Shown here one piece after another: positions 28,807 through 40,557 of a stretch of 63,886 nt of DNA. Numbering within the stretch: position 1 is the stretch's first letter; every line of letters begins with the position of its first letter. Origin of the DNA: Betaproteobacteria bacterium (GTDB lineage Bacteria > Pseudomonadota > Gammaproteobacteria > Burkholderiales > Rhodocyclaceae). The notes beneath the pieces are model-generated. The model had not been told where the DNA came from and made no database searches. It saw nothing but the letters and a program-made list of their open reading frames with translations. Location of the stretch: positions 1 through 63,886 of the forward strand of contig SHNC01000250.1 in assembly GCA_004295105.1 (NCBI GenBank). Reading direction: 5' to 3'. A program made the position numbers and the translations under genes.

Positions 28807-29112
28807 TCAGAGGGGTCCCGCAGTCGCTGCATCGGGGAGCGGGGCCGACACGGCGCTCTGGTCGCGCTCCAGTCGCTCGAGCTGGCGGCGCAGACGGCGT
28901 ATTTCCCGGTGCTTGCGCAGCAGCGAGGTGAAGGTCGCGGTCACGCCGAGTAGGGCTCCCGCCGCGAAGCTCAGCAGGATCACGAATACCAGCGGCAGTT
29001 GCCACTGCCCGCCGAAGAAGAAGTACAGGTTCGCGAGATGGTCGTTCTTGACCGCGAACCCGAACAGCAGGAAGAAGAGCAGCAGGCGGAGGAACCACAT
29101 CAGGGGGCGCAT
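28807..29112 (-). CDS. lapA: Lipopolysaccharide assembly protein LapA (DUF1049)
   Basis: A 101-residue inner-membrane protein with two helices (LRLLLFFLLFGFAVKN and VFVILLSFAAGALLGV) followed by a charged coiled-coil tail (KHREIRRLRRQLERLERD). It is paired with LapB in nearly all proteobacteria that carry it. It lies downstream of ihfB across a terminator-like hairpin. Confidence 0.93.
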   Translation of the reverse strand: MRPLMWFLRLLLFFLLFGFAVKNDHLANLYFFFGGQWQLPLVFVILLSFAAGALLGVTATFTSLLRKHREIRRLRRQLERLERDQSAVSAPLPDAATAGPL

Positions 29113-29140
29113 GGGGTCGCATTATCTCCGAGCGAATGAC

Positions 29141-29168
29141 AAAAAAGAAGGCGGCCGCAGCCGCCTTC
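29141..29168 (-). terminator. Terminator after ihfB
   Basis: Minus strand GAAGGCGGC-TGC-GGCCGCCTTC stem followed by TTTTTT, 37 bases after the ihfB stop. It separates rpsA-ihfB from lapAB, though leak-through is possible since lapA begins only 29 bases further on. Confidence 0.85.
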
Positions 29169-29204
29169 CAGCACATTCTTCAAGGACAACCAGCCGCCGC
29201 GCGG

Positions 29205-29489
29205 TCACTCGCAGAGATCCACCCGCTCGCGCAACTCCTTGCCGGCCTTGAAGTGCGGCACGTACTTTTCGGGCACATGCACTTTTTCCCCCGACTTGGG
29301 ATTGCGCCCGACGCGAGGCGGACGGTAATTCAGCGCAAAACTTCCGAACCCACGGATCTCGATACGATCCCCGCGCGCGAGCGCGTCGGACATCGCATCG
29401 AGAATCATCTTGACCGCGTAATCGGCATCCTTAGCAACCAGTTGCGGAAAACGTGCCGCAAGCTGGGCGATCAGCTCCGATTTGGTCAT
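29205..29489 (-). CDS. ihfB: Integration host factor subunit beta
   Basis: A 94-residue HU/IHF-family protein, partner of IhfA (14019-14324). [15 protein letters not shown], the [22 protein letters not shown] block and the DNA-intercalating Pro context are intact. It starts 11 bases after the rpsA stop, the usual rpsA-ihfB arrangement. Confidence 0.97.
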   Translation of the reverse strand: MTKSELIAQLAARFPQLVAKDADYAVKMILDAMSDALARGDRIEIRGFGSFALNYRPPRVGRNPKSGEKVHVPEKYVPHFKAGKELRERVDLCE

Positions 29490-29500
29490 GACCGGTCGAA

Positions 29501-31204
29501 TCAGCTCTTGTGCTCGTTCAGCTTGGCCTTCAGCAGCGCGCCGAGGTTGGTCGTGCCGGAAGCAGCGGAGCTCTCGGAAGCCAGCTTCTGCATGGCTTCG
29601 GACTGTTCGGCCTGATCCTTGGCACGGATCGACAGGTTGATCGAACGCGTCTTGCGATCGACGTTGATCACCATCGCCTCGACTTCCTGGCCTTCCTTCA
29701 GCACGGTGGTCAGGTCGTCCACACGGTGGGCAGCAGCTTCGGACGCACGCAGGTAGCCCTCGACGTCGTCACCCAGCGCGATTACCGCACCACGGGCGTC
29801 GACCGACTTCACCGTTCCGCGCACCAGGGTGTTCTTCTCGTGGGTCGCGATGAAGTTGGTGTACGGGTCGCCCTCGAGTTGCTTGATGCCCAGCGAGATG
29901 CGCTCGCGCTCGACGTCGATCGCCAGGACGACCGCCTCGACCTCGTCGCCCTTCTTGAAGCGGCGCACGGCGTCCTCGCCGGTTTCGCTCCAGGACAGGT
30001 CGGACAGGTGCACCAGACCGTCGATACCCCCTTCCAGGCCGATGAACACACCGAAGTCGGTGATCGACTTGATCTGGCCGCGGACCTTGTCGCCCTTCTT
30101 GTGGTTGATGGCGAAATCGTCCCACGGGTTGGACAGGCACTGCTTCATGCCCAGCGAGATGCGGCGGCGGTCTTCGTCGATCTCGAGGATCATCACCTCG
30201 ACTTCGTCGCCCAGTTGCACGACCTTGGTCGGGTGGATGTTCTTGTTGGTCCAGTCCATTTCGGACACGTGGACCAGGCCCTCGATGCCCTGCTCGACTT
30301 CGACGAACGCGCCGTAATCGGTGATGTTGGTCACCTTGCCGAACAGTCGGGTGCCCTGCGGGTAGCGGCGCGAGATGCCGACCCACGGATCTTCGCCGAG
30401 CTGCTTGAGGCCGAGCGAGACGCGGTTCTTTTCCTGGTCGAACTTGAGTACCTTGGCTTCGATCTCGTCACCGACATTGAGCACTTCGGACGGGTGACGG
30501 ACGCGACGCCAGGCCAGGTCGGTGATGTGCAGCAGGCCATCGATGCCACCAAGGTCGACGAACGCACCGTAGTCGGTGATGTTCTTGACGATGCCCTTGA
30601 TGACGGTGCCTTCCTTGAGGTTCTCGAGCAGCTTCTGGCGCTCTTCACCCATCGACTCTTCGAGCACGGCACGGCGCGACACGACGACGTTGTTGCGCTT
30701 GCGGTCGAGCTTGATGACCTTGAACTCGTACTCCTTGCCTTCGTACGGCGTGGTGTCCTTGACCGGACGCATGTCGACCAGCGAACCCGGCAGGAAGGCG
30801 CGGATGCTGTTCGTCATGACGGTCAGACCACCCTTGACGCGGCCGGTGATGACACCCTTGACCAGCGTGCCATCGTTGAGCGCCTTCTCGAGGTCGTTCC
30901 AGGCCGAGATGCGCTTGGCCTTCTCGCGCGACAGGCGGGTTTCGCCGAAGCCGTCTTCGAGCGCGTCGATGGCGACGTGCACGAAATCGCCCGGGTTCAC
31001 TTCGAGTTCGCCGCGGTCGTTGCGGAACTCCTCGATGGGCACATAGCTTTCGGACTTCAGGCCGGCGTTGACGACGACGAAGTTCTGGTCGATGCGCACG
31101 ACTTCGGCGGTGATGACTTCACCGGTACGCATTTCCTGCAGGGCAAGGCTTTCCTCGAAGAGGGCGGCAAAACTTTCTTCGAAGGCGGGGGTGGTGTTGG
31201 ACAT
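29501..31204 (-). CDS. rpsA: 30S ribosomal protein S1
   Basis: A 567-residue protein with six S1 (OB-fold) repeats, each carrying the pattern GxVxxIxDYGAFVxLxG...GLLHxSDL; the last two diverge. S1 binds mRNA 5' leaders and the first two repeats anchor it on the 30S subunit. ATG 31204 gives [11 protein letters not shown], the family start. Just upstream the mRNA is pyrimidine-rich (cctccctt before ATG) and has no Shine-Dalgarno, which fits S1 autoregulation known from E. coli. It follows aroA-cmk, as in the mixed-function supraoperon. Confidence 0.97.
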   Translation of the reverse strand: MSNTTPAFEESFAALFEESLALQEMRTGEVITAEVVRIDQNFVVVNAGLKSESYVPIEEFRNDRGELEVNPGDFVHVAIDALEDGFGETRLSREKAKRISAWNDLEKALNDGTLVKGVITGRVKGGLTVMTNSIRAFLPGSLVDMRPVKDTTPYEGKEYEFKVIKLDRKRNNVVVSRRAVLEESMGEERQKLLENLKEGTVIKGIVKNITDYGAFVDLGGIDGLLHITDLAWRRVRHPSEVLNVGDEIEAKVLKFDQEKNRVSLGLKQLGEDPWVGISRRYPQGTRLFGKVTNITDYGAFVEVEQGIEGLVHVSEMDWTNKNIHPTKVVQLGDEVEVMILEIDEDRRRISLGMKQCLSNPWDDFAINHKKGDKVRGQIKSITDFGVFIGLEGGIDGLVHLSDLSWSETGEDAVRRFKKGDEVEAVVLAIDVERERISLGIKQLEGDPYTNFIATHEKNTLVRGTVKSVDARGAVIALGDDVEGYLRASEAAAHRVDDLTTVLKEGQEVEAMVINVDRKTRSINLSIRAKDQAEQSEAMQKLASESSAASGTTNLGALLKAKLNEHKS

Positions 31205-31306
31205 AAGGGAGGAATCCGGGACCGCCGTGCGACGGCAAACAAGGTTGATTGAAAAAACGGATAAAGGCGTCAGCGAACCCATCGGTGACGCCCCATACCG
31301 GGCAAA

Positions 31307-33259
31307 CTAACCGGCGGCCAGTCCGCGACCCCGCACGAGATCGAGCACGAAAGCCACGGCCTCATCGACACTCCGATCGGAGGTGTCGAGCAGGACCGCG
31401 TCCGGCAACTTCTGCAGCGGTGCCACAGCACGGGCCGCGTCACGCGCATCCCGTTGCCGCAGGTCCTGCAGAAGATTTTCAATGTTAGCAGGCAAACCCT
31501 TTTCCATCAACTGCTTATAGCGCCGATCGGCGCGCGCCTCGACCGACGCGGTGAGGAAGATCTTGAGCGCCGCGTCGGGAAAAATCACCGACCCCATGTC
31601 CCTTCCCTCGGCCACCAGCCCCGGCCCGCTGCGGTAATCGCGCTGGCGGTCGAACAGCGCATTGCGCACCGCCGGCAGCACCGCGACCTGCGAGGCGCCG
31701 GCCGAACTCGCCTCCGTCCGGATGGCATCGGTGACGTCGTCGTCGTCGAGCCACACGCGTCCCCCGGCGAAACGCGCCGGCAGACCGGCGGCCAGCGAGC
31801 CCAGCGCCGCCTCGTCGTCCAGCTTCACCCCGGCGCGGGTCGCGGCGAGAGCGACGAGACGGTAGAGCGAGCCGCTGTCCAGATAATTCCAGCCCAGCGC
31901 GGCGGCCACCCGCTCGGCCACGGTGCCCTTGCCCGAGGCCGACGGACCGTCGATCGCGACCACCGGCACCGGCCGCGCGACGCCGGCGAAGCTGGCGAAA
32001 TAGCCGGGAAAGGTCTTGTTGACGCACTTCGGATCATTGATGCGCACCCGGCAGCCACCCAGGCTGACGAGCGAAAAACACATCGCCATGCGATGGTCGT
32101 CGTAGGTGTCGATCGCCGCGGGCACGAGCTTGGCCGGCGCCGAGACACGCAGGGTATCGGCCCCCTCGTCCACCTCGGCGCCGATCTTGCGCAACTCGGT
32201 CGCCATCGCCGCGAGGCGGTCGGTCTCCTTGACCCGCCAACTGGCGATGTTGCGCAGCGTGCACGGCCCATCAGCAAAGAGCGCCGCCACCGCGAGGGTC
32301 ATCGCGGCATCCGGAATGTGGTTCAGATCGAGGTCGAAGGCGCGCAACCGGCCCTCCTCCGGCGCAGCCGCCTCGATCCAGTTGTCACCCATCGAGATGC
32401 GTGCGCCAAGCTGCCGCAGCGCCTCGGCAAACCGGACGTCGCCCTGGATGCTGTCGCGGCCCACCCCCTCGACGCGCACCGGGCCGCCGCCGATCGCACC
32501 GGCAGCAAGGAAATAGGACGCAGACGAGGCGTCGCCTTCGACATACACCGTGCCCGGACTGCGGTAACTCGCCCCCCCCGGCACGACGAAGCGCGCCCAA
32601 CCCTCGCGCTCCACCCTGACGCCGAAGCGGGACATCAGCTCCAGCGTGATGGCGATATAGGGCTTGGAGATCAGCTCGCCGACAACCTCGATCGTCGTCT
32701 CGACGCCGGTCAACGGCAGCGCCATCAGCAAGGCGGTGAGGAACTGGCTCGAGACGTCGCCGCGCACGCTGACGACGCCGCCGGAACGGATCGTGGCCGG
32801 CTTGAGGTGGAGCGGCGGGAAACCCTCGTTGCCGGTGCAGGTGATGTCCGCACCGAGCTGGCGCAGCGCGTCGACGAGATCGCCGATCGGACGTTCGTGC
32901 ATGCGCGGCACGCCCGACATCCGATATTCGCCACCGGACAGCGCGAGCGCCGCAGTCAGTGGCCGGAACGCCGTGCCGGCATTGCCGAGAAAGAGCTCCG
33001 CCGATTTCACCGGAAATGGTCCACCGACGCCAACCACGCGGTAGTTGAGGCTATCGCCATCGCGCTGCCAGGCCACGCCCAGCGCCCGCAGCGCATCGAG
33101 CATGCGATCGACGTCGTCCGACGACAGCAGGTCGCGGATGTCGGTTTCCCCCTCGGACAGTGCGGCCAGCAGCAAGACGCGATTCGAGATGCTCTTGGAG
33201 CCCGGCAGACGTACGGTACCGGCAGCGCCCAGCATCGGGGGCAGATCGAGAAATTCCAT
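31307..33259 (-). CDS. aroA-cmk: Fused 3-phosphoshikimate 1-carboxyvinyltransferase (AroA) and cytidylate kinase (Cmk)
   Basis: One uninterrupted 650-residue frame. Residues about 1-428 are EPSP synthase: [47 protein letters not shown] and the C-terminal [11 protein letters not shown]. Residues about 431-650 are cytidylate kinase: P-loop [47 protein letters not shown] and RYKQLMEKG. The join, near base 31978, is only two or three residues. AroA makes EPSP in the shikimate pathway and Cmk phosphorylates CMP/dCMP. In relatives the two genes are adjacent (aroF-cmk-rpsA). Starts at 33259, 33262 or GTG 33265 are possible; spacing from AGG favours 33259. Confidence 0.95.
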   Translation of the reverse strand: MEFLDLPPMLGAAGTVRLPGSKSISNRVLLLAALSEGETDIRDLLSSDDVDRMLDALRALGVAWQRDGDSLNYRVVGVGGPFPVKSAELFLGNAGTAFRPLTAALALSGGEYRMSGVPRMHERPIGDLVDALRQLGADITCTGNEGFPPLHLKPATIRSGGVVSVRGDVSSQFLTALLMALPLTGVETTIEVVGELISKPYIAITLELMSRFGVRVEREGWARFVVPGGASYRSPGTVYVEGDASSASYFLAAGAIGGGPVRVEGVGRDSIQGDVRFAEALRQLGARISMGDNWIEAAAPEEGRLRAFDLDLNHIPDAAMTLAVAALFADGPCTLRNIASWRVKETDRLAAMATELRKIGAEVDEGADTLRVSAPAKLVPAAIDTYDDHRMAMCFSLVSLGGCRVRINDPKCVNKTFPGYFASFAGVARPVPVVAIDGPSASGKGTVAERVAAALGWNYLDSGSLYRLVALAATRAGVKLDDEAALGSLAAGLPARFAGGRVWLDDDDVTDAIRTEASSAGASQVAVLPAVRNALFDRQRDYRSGPGLVAEGRDMGSVIFPDAALKIFLTASVEARADRRYKQLMEKGLPANIENLLQDLRQRDARDAARAVAPLQKLPDAVLLDTSDRSVDEAVAFVLDLVRGRGLAAG

Positions 33260-33330
33260 CATCACCTCGGGAGAGGAAGATACATCGGCAACACGGACAA
33301 TCGGGCCGACCGCGGCGCATCACCGATGTT

Positions 33331-34224
33331 TCATTCGGCAGTCTGGATCGGCAAGCCTTCGGCCCATGCGTTGCGCGCGCGACGAGCGGTCTCGAACACC
33401 GCCTCGAGGCCGGCGCCGTCGCGCGCCGCCAAAAGCGCGCGCAACTGCCCGAGTTCGGCAAGGTATTGGTCGAGCTCGGCGAGCAGCGCCTCGGCATTGG
33501 CCAAGCAGATGTCGCGCCACATCTCCGGATGGCTGCCGGCGATGCGGGTGAAATCGCGGAAACCGCCGGCGGCGTGCGAGAACAGCAGTTCGGCGTTGGG
33601 CCGGCGCGCGAGATCGTCGACCAGCCCGAATGCGAGCAGGTGCGGCAGGTGGCTGACCGCGGCAAAGACGCGGTCATGCTCCTGCGGCGACGTCGCACTG
33701 ACGGCCGCACCGCAGGCGACCCACGCTGCGCGCACCTTGTCCACGGCCTCGGGCGCATTCTCGGGCAGCGGGGTCAGCACCACGCGGCGCTTGTCGTAGA
33801 GTTCGGCGAAGGCCGCGTCCACCCCGCTCTTCTCGGCACCGGCGATCGGATGCGCCGGCACGACCGTGGCAAGCCGGGCGCCCAGGTGGCGGTAGATCGC
33901 ATCGACCACATCGCGCTTGGTGCTGCCGGCGTCGGTGACGATGGTGCCTGCCTGAAGATGCGGCGCCATGGCCGCCATGATGGCGTCCATCTGGCCGACC
34001 GGTGCGGCGAGCAGCACGAGGTCGGCGCCGTCGAGCGCGTCGGACCAGCCGCTGGCGATCGAGTCGATCGCGCCGAGCGCGAGCGCACGCTCGAGCGGCG
34101 CGCGGCTGCGGCCGATGCCGACGACCCGAGCGACGGCGCCGGCGCGCTTCAGCGCGAGCGCGAACGACCCGCCGATGAGACCGACGCCGCACACCACGAG
34201 CTTGCCGATCAGGGGCATGACCAT
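33331..34224 (-). CDS. tyrA: Prephenate dehydrogenase (cyclohexadienyl dehydrogenase)
   Basis: A 297-residue NAD(P)-dependent enzyme converting prephenate (or arogenate) towards tyrosine. The Rossmann motif VVCGVGLIGGSFALAL is near the N-terminus; TIVTDAGSTKRDVVDA, PAHPIAGAEKSGVDAA and the C-terminal helical block SHLPHLLAFGLVDDL are family features. There is no chorismate mutase domain. ATG 34224 (MVMPLIGK) has GGAG four bases upstream; ATG 34218 is an alternative. It begins 13 bases after hisC. Confidence 0.95.
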   Translation of the reverse strand: MVMPLIGKLVVCGVGLIGGSFALALKRAGAVARVVGIGRSRAPLERALALGAIDSIASGWSDALDGADLVLLAAPVGQMDAIMAAMAPHLQAGTIVTDAGSTKRDVVDAIYRHLGARLATVVPAHPIAGAEKSGVDAAFAELYDKRRVVLTPLPENAPEAVDKVRAAWVACGAAVSATSPQEHDRVFAAVSHLPHLLAFGLVDDLARRPNAELLFSHAAGGFRDFTRIAGSHPEMWRDICLANAEALLAELDQYLAELGQLRALLAARDGAGLEAVFETARRARNAWAEGLPIQTAE

Positions 34225-34237
34225 CGGTCTCCGCGGA

Positions 34238-35335
34238 TCAGGCGAGCGCCTGCTTGAGCGCGTCGATGAAGCGCGTGTTCTCTTCGGGCAGGCCGATGGA
34301 AACACGCGGACACTGGGGCATGCCGTACCCCGCGATCGGGCGCACGATCACGCCCTGTCGCAGCAGCGCCTGATTCACCGCTGCCGCGTCGCCCACCTTG
34401 ACGGTGACGAAGTTGCCGGCCGACGGGATCCACTCCAGCTCCATCGTCGCGAAGGCCTCGGTGATCTGCGCCATACCACGGCGGTTGATGTCCGCACTGC
34501 GGGCGAGATACTCCTCATCGCCCAGCACCGCCTCGGCAGCGGCCAGCGCGATGTTCGACACGTTGAAGGGCTGACGCACGCGGTTCATCAGGTCGGCGAC
34601 GTCCGGATGCGCGATCGCGTAGCCGACGCGCAGCCCCGCGAGGCCATAGGCCTTGGACAGCGTGCGCGACACCAGCAGGTTGGGGAAGCGATCGAGCCAG
34701 GCGATGGCGTCGTAGCGCTGGTCTTCGGCCAGGTACTCGGTGTAGGCCTCGTCCAGCACCACCAGCACGTCCTGCGGCACCTTGTGCAGGAACGCTTCGA
34801 GCTGCGGCCCCGGCAGGAAGGTTCCGGTGGGGTTGTTGGGGTTGGCGATGAACACGATGCGGGTGTCGGAGGCGATCGCCGCTGCCATCGCATCGAGGTC
34901 GTGGCCGAAGTTGCGCGCCGGCACCTCGATGCCGCGCGCCCCCCGGGCATTGGTCGCCAGCGGATAGACGGCGAATGCATGCTGGGCGTACACCGCCGAC
35001 AACCCCGGGGCGAGGAAGGCCTGCGCTGCGATCTCCAGCACGTCGTTCGAGCCGTTGCCGACCACCAGTTGCTCCTGGCGCACACGGAACTTGCGGCACA
35101 GCGCGGCCTTGAACGCGAAGGCACTGCCATCCGGATAGCGTGCGCCCTCGCACAGCGCCCGCCGCGCCGCCTCGCGCGCCGCTGCACTCATGCCCAGCGG
35201 ATTCTCGTTGGAAGCGAGCTTGACGATGCTCGCTTCCGGAATGCCCATCTCGCGGGCCAGCTCGGAAATCGGCTTGCCCGGCTGATAGGGCATGATGGAC
35301 CGGATGTACGACGGGGCCTGACTGGCGACGCTCAT
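34238..35335 (-). CDS. hisC: Histidinol-phosphate aminotransferase (HisHb type)
   Basis: A 365-residue class I/II PLP aminotransferase. KLASNENPLGMSAAA is near residue 40, the substrate motif NPNNPTGTF in the middle, and the Schiff-base Lys is in SRTLSKAYGLAGLRVG. Being inside pheA-hisC-tyrA, it is the copy that, in other proteobacteria, also transaminates aromatic 2-oxo acids. A second hisC within a his operon would be expected elsewhere; not testable here. Confidence 0.94.
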   Translation of the reverse strand: MSVASQAPSYIRSIMPYQPGKPISELAREMGIPEASIVKLASNENPLGMSAAAREAARRALCEGARYPDGSAFAFKAALCRKFRVRQEQLVVGNGSNDVLEIAAQAFLAPGLSAVYAQHAFAVYPLATNARGARGIEVPARNFGHDLDAMAAAIASDTRIVFIANPNNPTGTFLPGPQLEAFLHKVPQDVLVVLDEAYTEYLAEDQRYDAIAWLDRFPNLLVSRTLSKAYGLAGLRVGYAIAHPDVADLMNRVRQPFNVSNIALAAAEAVLGDEEYLARSADINRRGMAQITEAFATMELEWIPSAGNFVTVKVGDAAAVNQALLRQGVIVRPIAGYGMPQCPRVSIGLPEENTRFIDALKQALA

Positions 35336-35356
35336 GAGCTTCTCCCGGGAATCGAT

Positions 35357-36424
35357 TCAGATCGCGGCGACCGGGTAGGACCCGAGCACCTTCAGGAACG
35401 CCGCGCGCGCGCCGAGTTCCTGCAGCGCCGCGGCCACCGGCGCATCCTGCTGGTGGCCCTTGATGTCGGCGTAGAAGACGTATTCCCACAGGCCCGATTG
35501 TGCCGGGCGCGACTGCAGCTTGGTCATGTCCACGCCATGACGGGCGAGCGGCTCGAGCAGGCTGTGGATCGCGCCCGGTCGATTGGTCGCGGAAAAGACC
35601 AGCGAAGTGCGGTCATGGCCGGACGGCCCGGCATCGTGGTCGGCGATGACGAGGAAACGGGTGGTGTTGTTGGGGTCGTCCTCAATATTGGCGGCGAGGA
35701 TGTTGAGGCCATACAGCGCCGCCGCAGCTTCGCCGGCGATGGCGCAGGATTCCGGATCTTCGGAGGCCATGCGCGCCGCCTCGGCATTGCTTGCCACCGG
35801 CACACGCGGCAGGTGCGGCAGGTTGCGGTTCAGCCATTCATGGCACTGCGCGAGCGACTGCGCGTGCGAGTACAGGCGCTTGGCGGCGCCGATGCCCTCG
35901 GCGCGCGACATCAGTTGCTGATGGATGCGCAGGTTGACTTCGCCGCACACCTTGACCGGACTGGCAAGCAGCAAGTCCAGCGTGACGCTGACGGCCCCCT
36001 CTGTGGAGTTCTCCACCGGCACCACGCCGTAATTGACATTGCCCGCCTCGACCGCGCGGAACACGTCGTCGATGGTCGACATCGCGACGAAGGTCGGCGC
36101 AGAGCCGAACTGCTTGCGGCTGGCGCTTTCGGAGAAGGTGCCGGCCGGCCCGAGATAGGCGATCTTCTGCGGGTGCTCGAGGCCCAGGCAGGCCGACATG
36201 ATTTCGCGAAAGATCCGTTTCACCGCCTCGGCCGGCAACGGCCCCGGGTTGAGGTCGGCCAGGCGCCGCAGCACCTGGGCTTCGCGCTCGGGCCGGTAAT
36301 AGACATTGCCCTGCTTCACTTCGCCGACCTGCAGGGCGCAGCGCGCGCGCTCGGAGAGGCGCGCGAGGATCTCCTCGTCCAGGTGGTCGATCTGGTTTCT
36401 CAGCTTCAGCAGTTCGTCGCTCAT
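35357..36424 (-). CDS. pheA: Bifunctional chorismate mutase/prephenate dehydratase (P-protein)
   Basis: A 355-residue protein with three domains. An AroQ chorismate mutase (residues about 1-85: LLKLRNQIDHLDEEIL, YRPEREAQVLRRL) precedes the prephenate dehydratase (YLGPAGTFSESASRKQFG, VPVENSTEGAVS, NNTTRFLVI). An ACT domain follows (TSLVFSATNRPGAIHSLL and the Phe-binding ESRP-like LQSRPAQSGLWEY). The ACT domain implies feedback inhibition by phenylalanine. ATG 36424 is the conserved start. Confidence 0.96.
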   Translation of the reverse strand: MSDELLKLRNQIDHLDEEILARLSERARCALQVGEVKQGNVYYRPEREAQVLRRLADLNPGPLPAEAVKRIFREIMSACLGLEHPQKIAYLGPAGTFSESASRKQFGSAPTFVAMSTIDDVFRAVEAGNVNYGVVPVENSTEGAVSVTLDLLLASPVKVCGEVNLRIHQQLMSRAEGIGAAKRLYSHAQSLAQCHEWLNRNLPHLPRVPVASNAEAARMASEDPESCAIAGEAAAALYGLNILAANIEDDPNNTTRFLVIADHDAGPSGHDRTSLVFSATNRPGAIHSLLEPLARHGVDMTKLQSRPAQSGLWEYVFYADIKGHQQDAPVAAALQELGARAAFLKVLGSYPVAAI

Positions 36425-36478
36425 GCCTGCTCTTCCGTGTTCAGTCGTCGATGTCGGCCGCTGCACCCGTGCCGGCGC

Positions 36479-37575
36479 TCAGCCCCTGCGCGCGGCGAAG
36501 TCGCGCAGGAAATCCACCAGTGCCTGCACGCCGGCGATCGGCATCGCGTTGTAGATCGATGCGCGCATGCCACCGACCGACTTGTGCCCCTTCAATTGCA
36601 GCAGGCCGGCCGCCTTCGCCTCGGCCAGGAAGGTGTCGTCGAGCGCCCCGTCCTTCAGGTAGAAAGGCACGTTCATGCGCGAGCGGCATGCCCGATCGAC
36701 ACGATTCTCGTAGAAGTCGCTGCCGTCGAGGAAGTCGTACAGCAGCTTCGCCTTCGCCACATTCTGCGCCTCGATCGCCGCGATGCCACCCTTGCGCTTG
36801 AGCCACTGGAAGACGAGGCCGGCGATGTAGATGGCGTAGGTCGGCGGCGTGTTGTACATGGAGTGGTTGTCGGCCACGATCCGGAAGTCGAACGCGGTCG
36901 GACAGTGCGGCATGGCGTGGCCGAGGAGATCGTCGCGCACGACGACCAGCGTCAGCCCGGCCGGGCCGATGTTCTTCTGTGCGCCGCCGAAGATCAGGCC
37001 GTATTTCGACACGTCGATCGCGCGCGACAGGATGTGCGAAGACATGTCGGCCACCACCGGCACGTCACCGCGGCCGACCTGCGCGAGATCAGGTTCGAAC
37101 GGGAACTCGACACCGCCGATCGTCTCATTGGTGCAGGTGAAGACGTAAGCCGGGTCGGCGGACAAATTCCAGTCGGCCATCGGCGGCACGGTGGTGTAGG
37201 CGCTCGCCTCCGAGGTGGCGGCGATGTTCACCTCGCCGTACTTGCGCGCCTCCTTCTGCGACTTCACCGACCACGCGCCGGTGACGACGTAATCGGCCAC
37301 CCGCCTGCTGCCCAGCAGGTTCAACGGGATGATGGCGTTCTCGGCAATCGCCCCGCCCTGCATGAACAGCACGCGGTAGTTCGCCGGGATCGCGAGCAGC
37401 TCGCGCAGGTCGGCTTCCGCCTGCTCGGCGATGGAGATGAACTCCTTGCCGCGATGGCTCATCTCCATCACGCTCATGCCCGACCCCTGCCAGTCGAGCA
37501 TCTCGTCCGCAGCCTGGCGCAGCACCTCCTCGGGCAGCACCGCCGGACCGGCGCTGAAATTCCACACACGGCTCA

Positions 37576-37576
<1 letters not shown>
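36479..37576 (-). CDS. serC: Phosphoserine aminotransferase
   Basis: A 365-residue PLP enzyme of serine and pyridoxal phosphate synthesis. [19 protein letters not shown] is the family N-terminus and the Schiff-base Lys is in [13 protein letters not shown] near residue 200. The start overlaps the gyrA stop by one base (TGATG), so the two genes are translationally linked. Confidence 0.97.
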
Positions 37577-40230
<2,654 letters not shown>

Positions 40231-40557
40231 GCTCGGGGGCGGCGAATCCGCGTGAATCCAAAACGTGGAATGTTACCACGCCGCACTCGTTCGCCGCCGC
40301 ACGTCGGGGAGGGGGCGCCGCGTGTCGTGACGGTGTGCACATCACGTGAGCCTGTGGCATGTTCGGAGGCGTGACCGCGTCCCTGTACGCATGCAGAATG
40401 CACGTGTTCATGCGGGTTCCCGGGCAGCGAAGAAATCACCGCACATGCCTGCACCGCCGCGGCACGCGCGCCGCCGACGGGCAGACTGAAACCTGCAAAC
40501 GCACGACGACCAACCGCCACGTCCGAGCCTGCTGCCATCGCCGAGCCTCCTGCCAAC
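40231..40557. other. 327-base divergent intergenic region (gyrA / GGDEF gene)
   Basis: No gene is supported. On the minus strand TGGTAACAT (40278-40270) resembles an extended -10 and could serve gyrA, 40 bases upstream of its ATG. No convincing promoter for the plus-strand GGDEF gene was found. A few short near-repeats of atgcacgtg/catgcgg type occur at 40389-40420 without clear symmetry. Confidence 0.5.
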
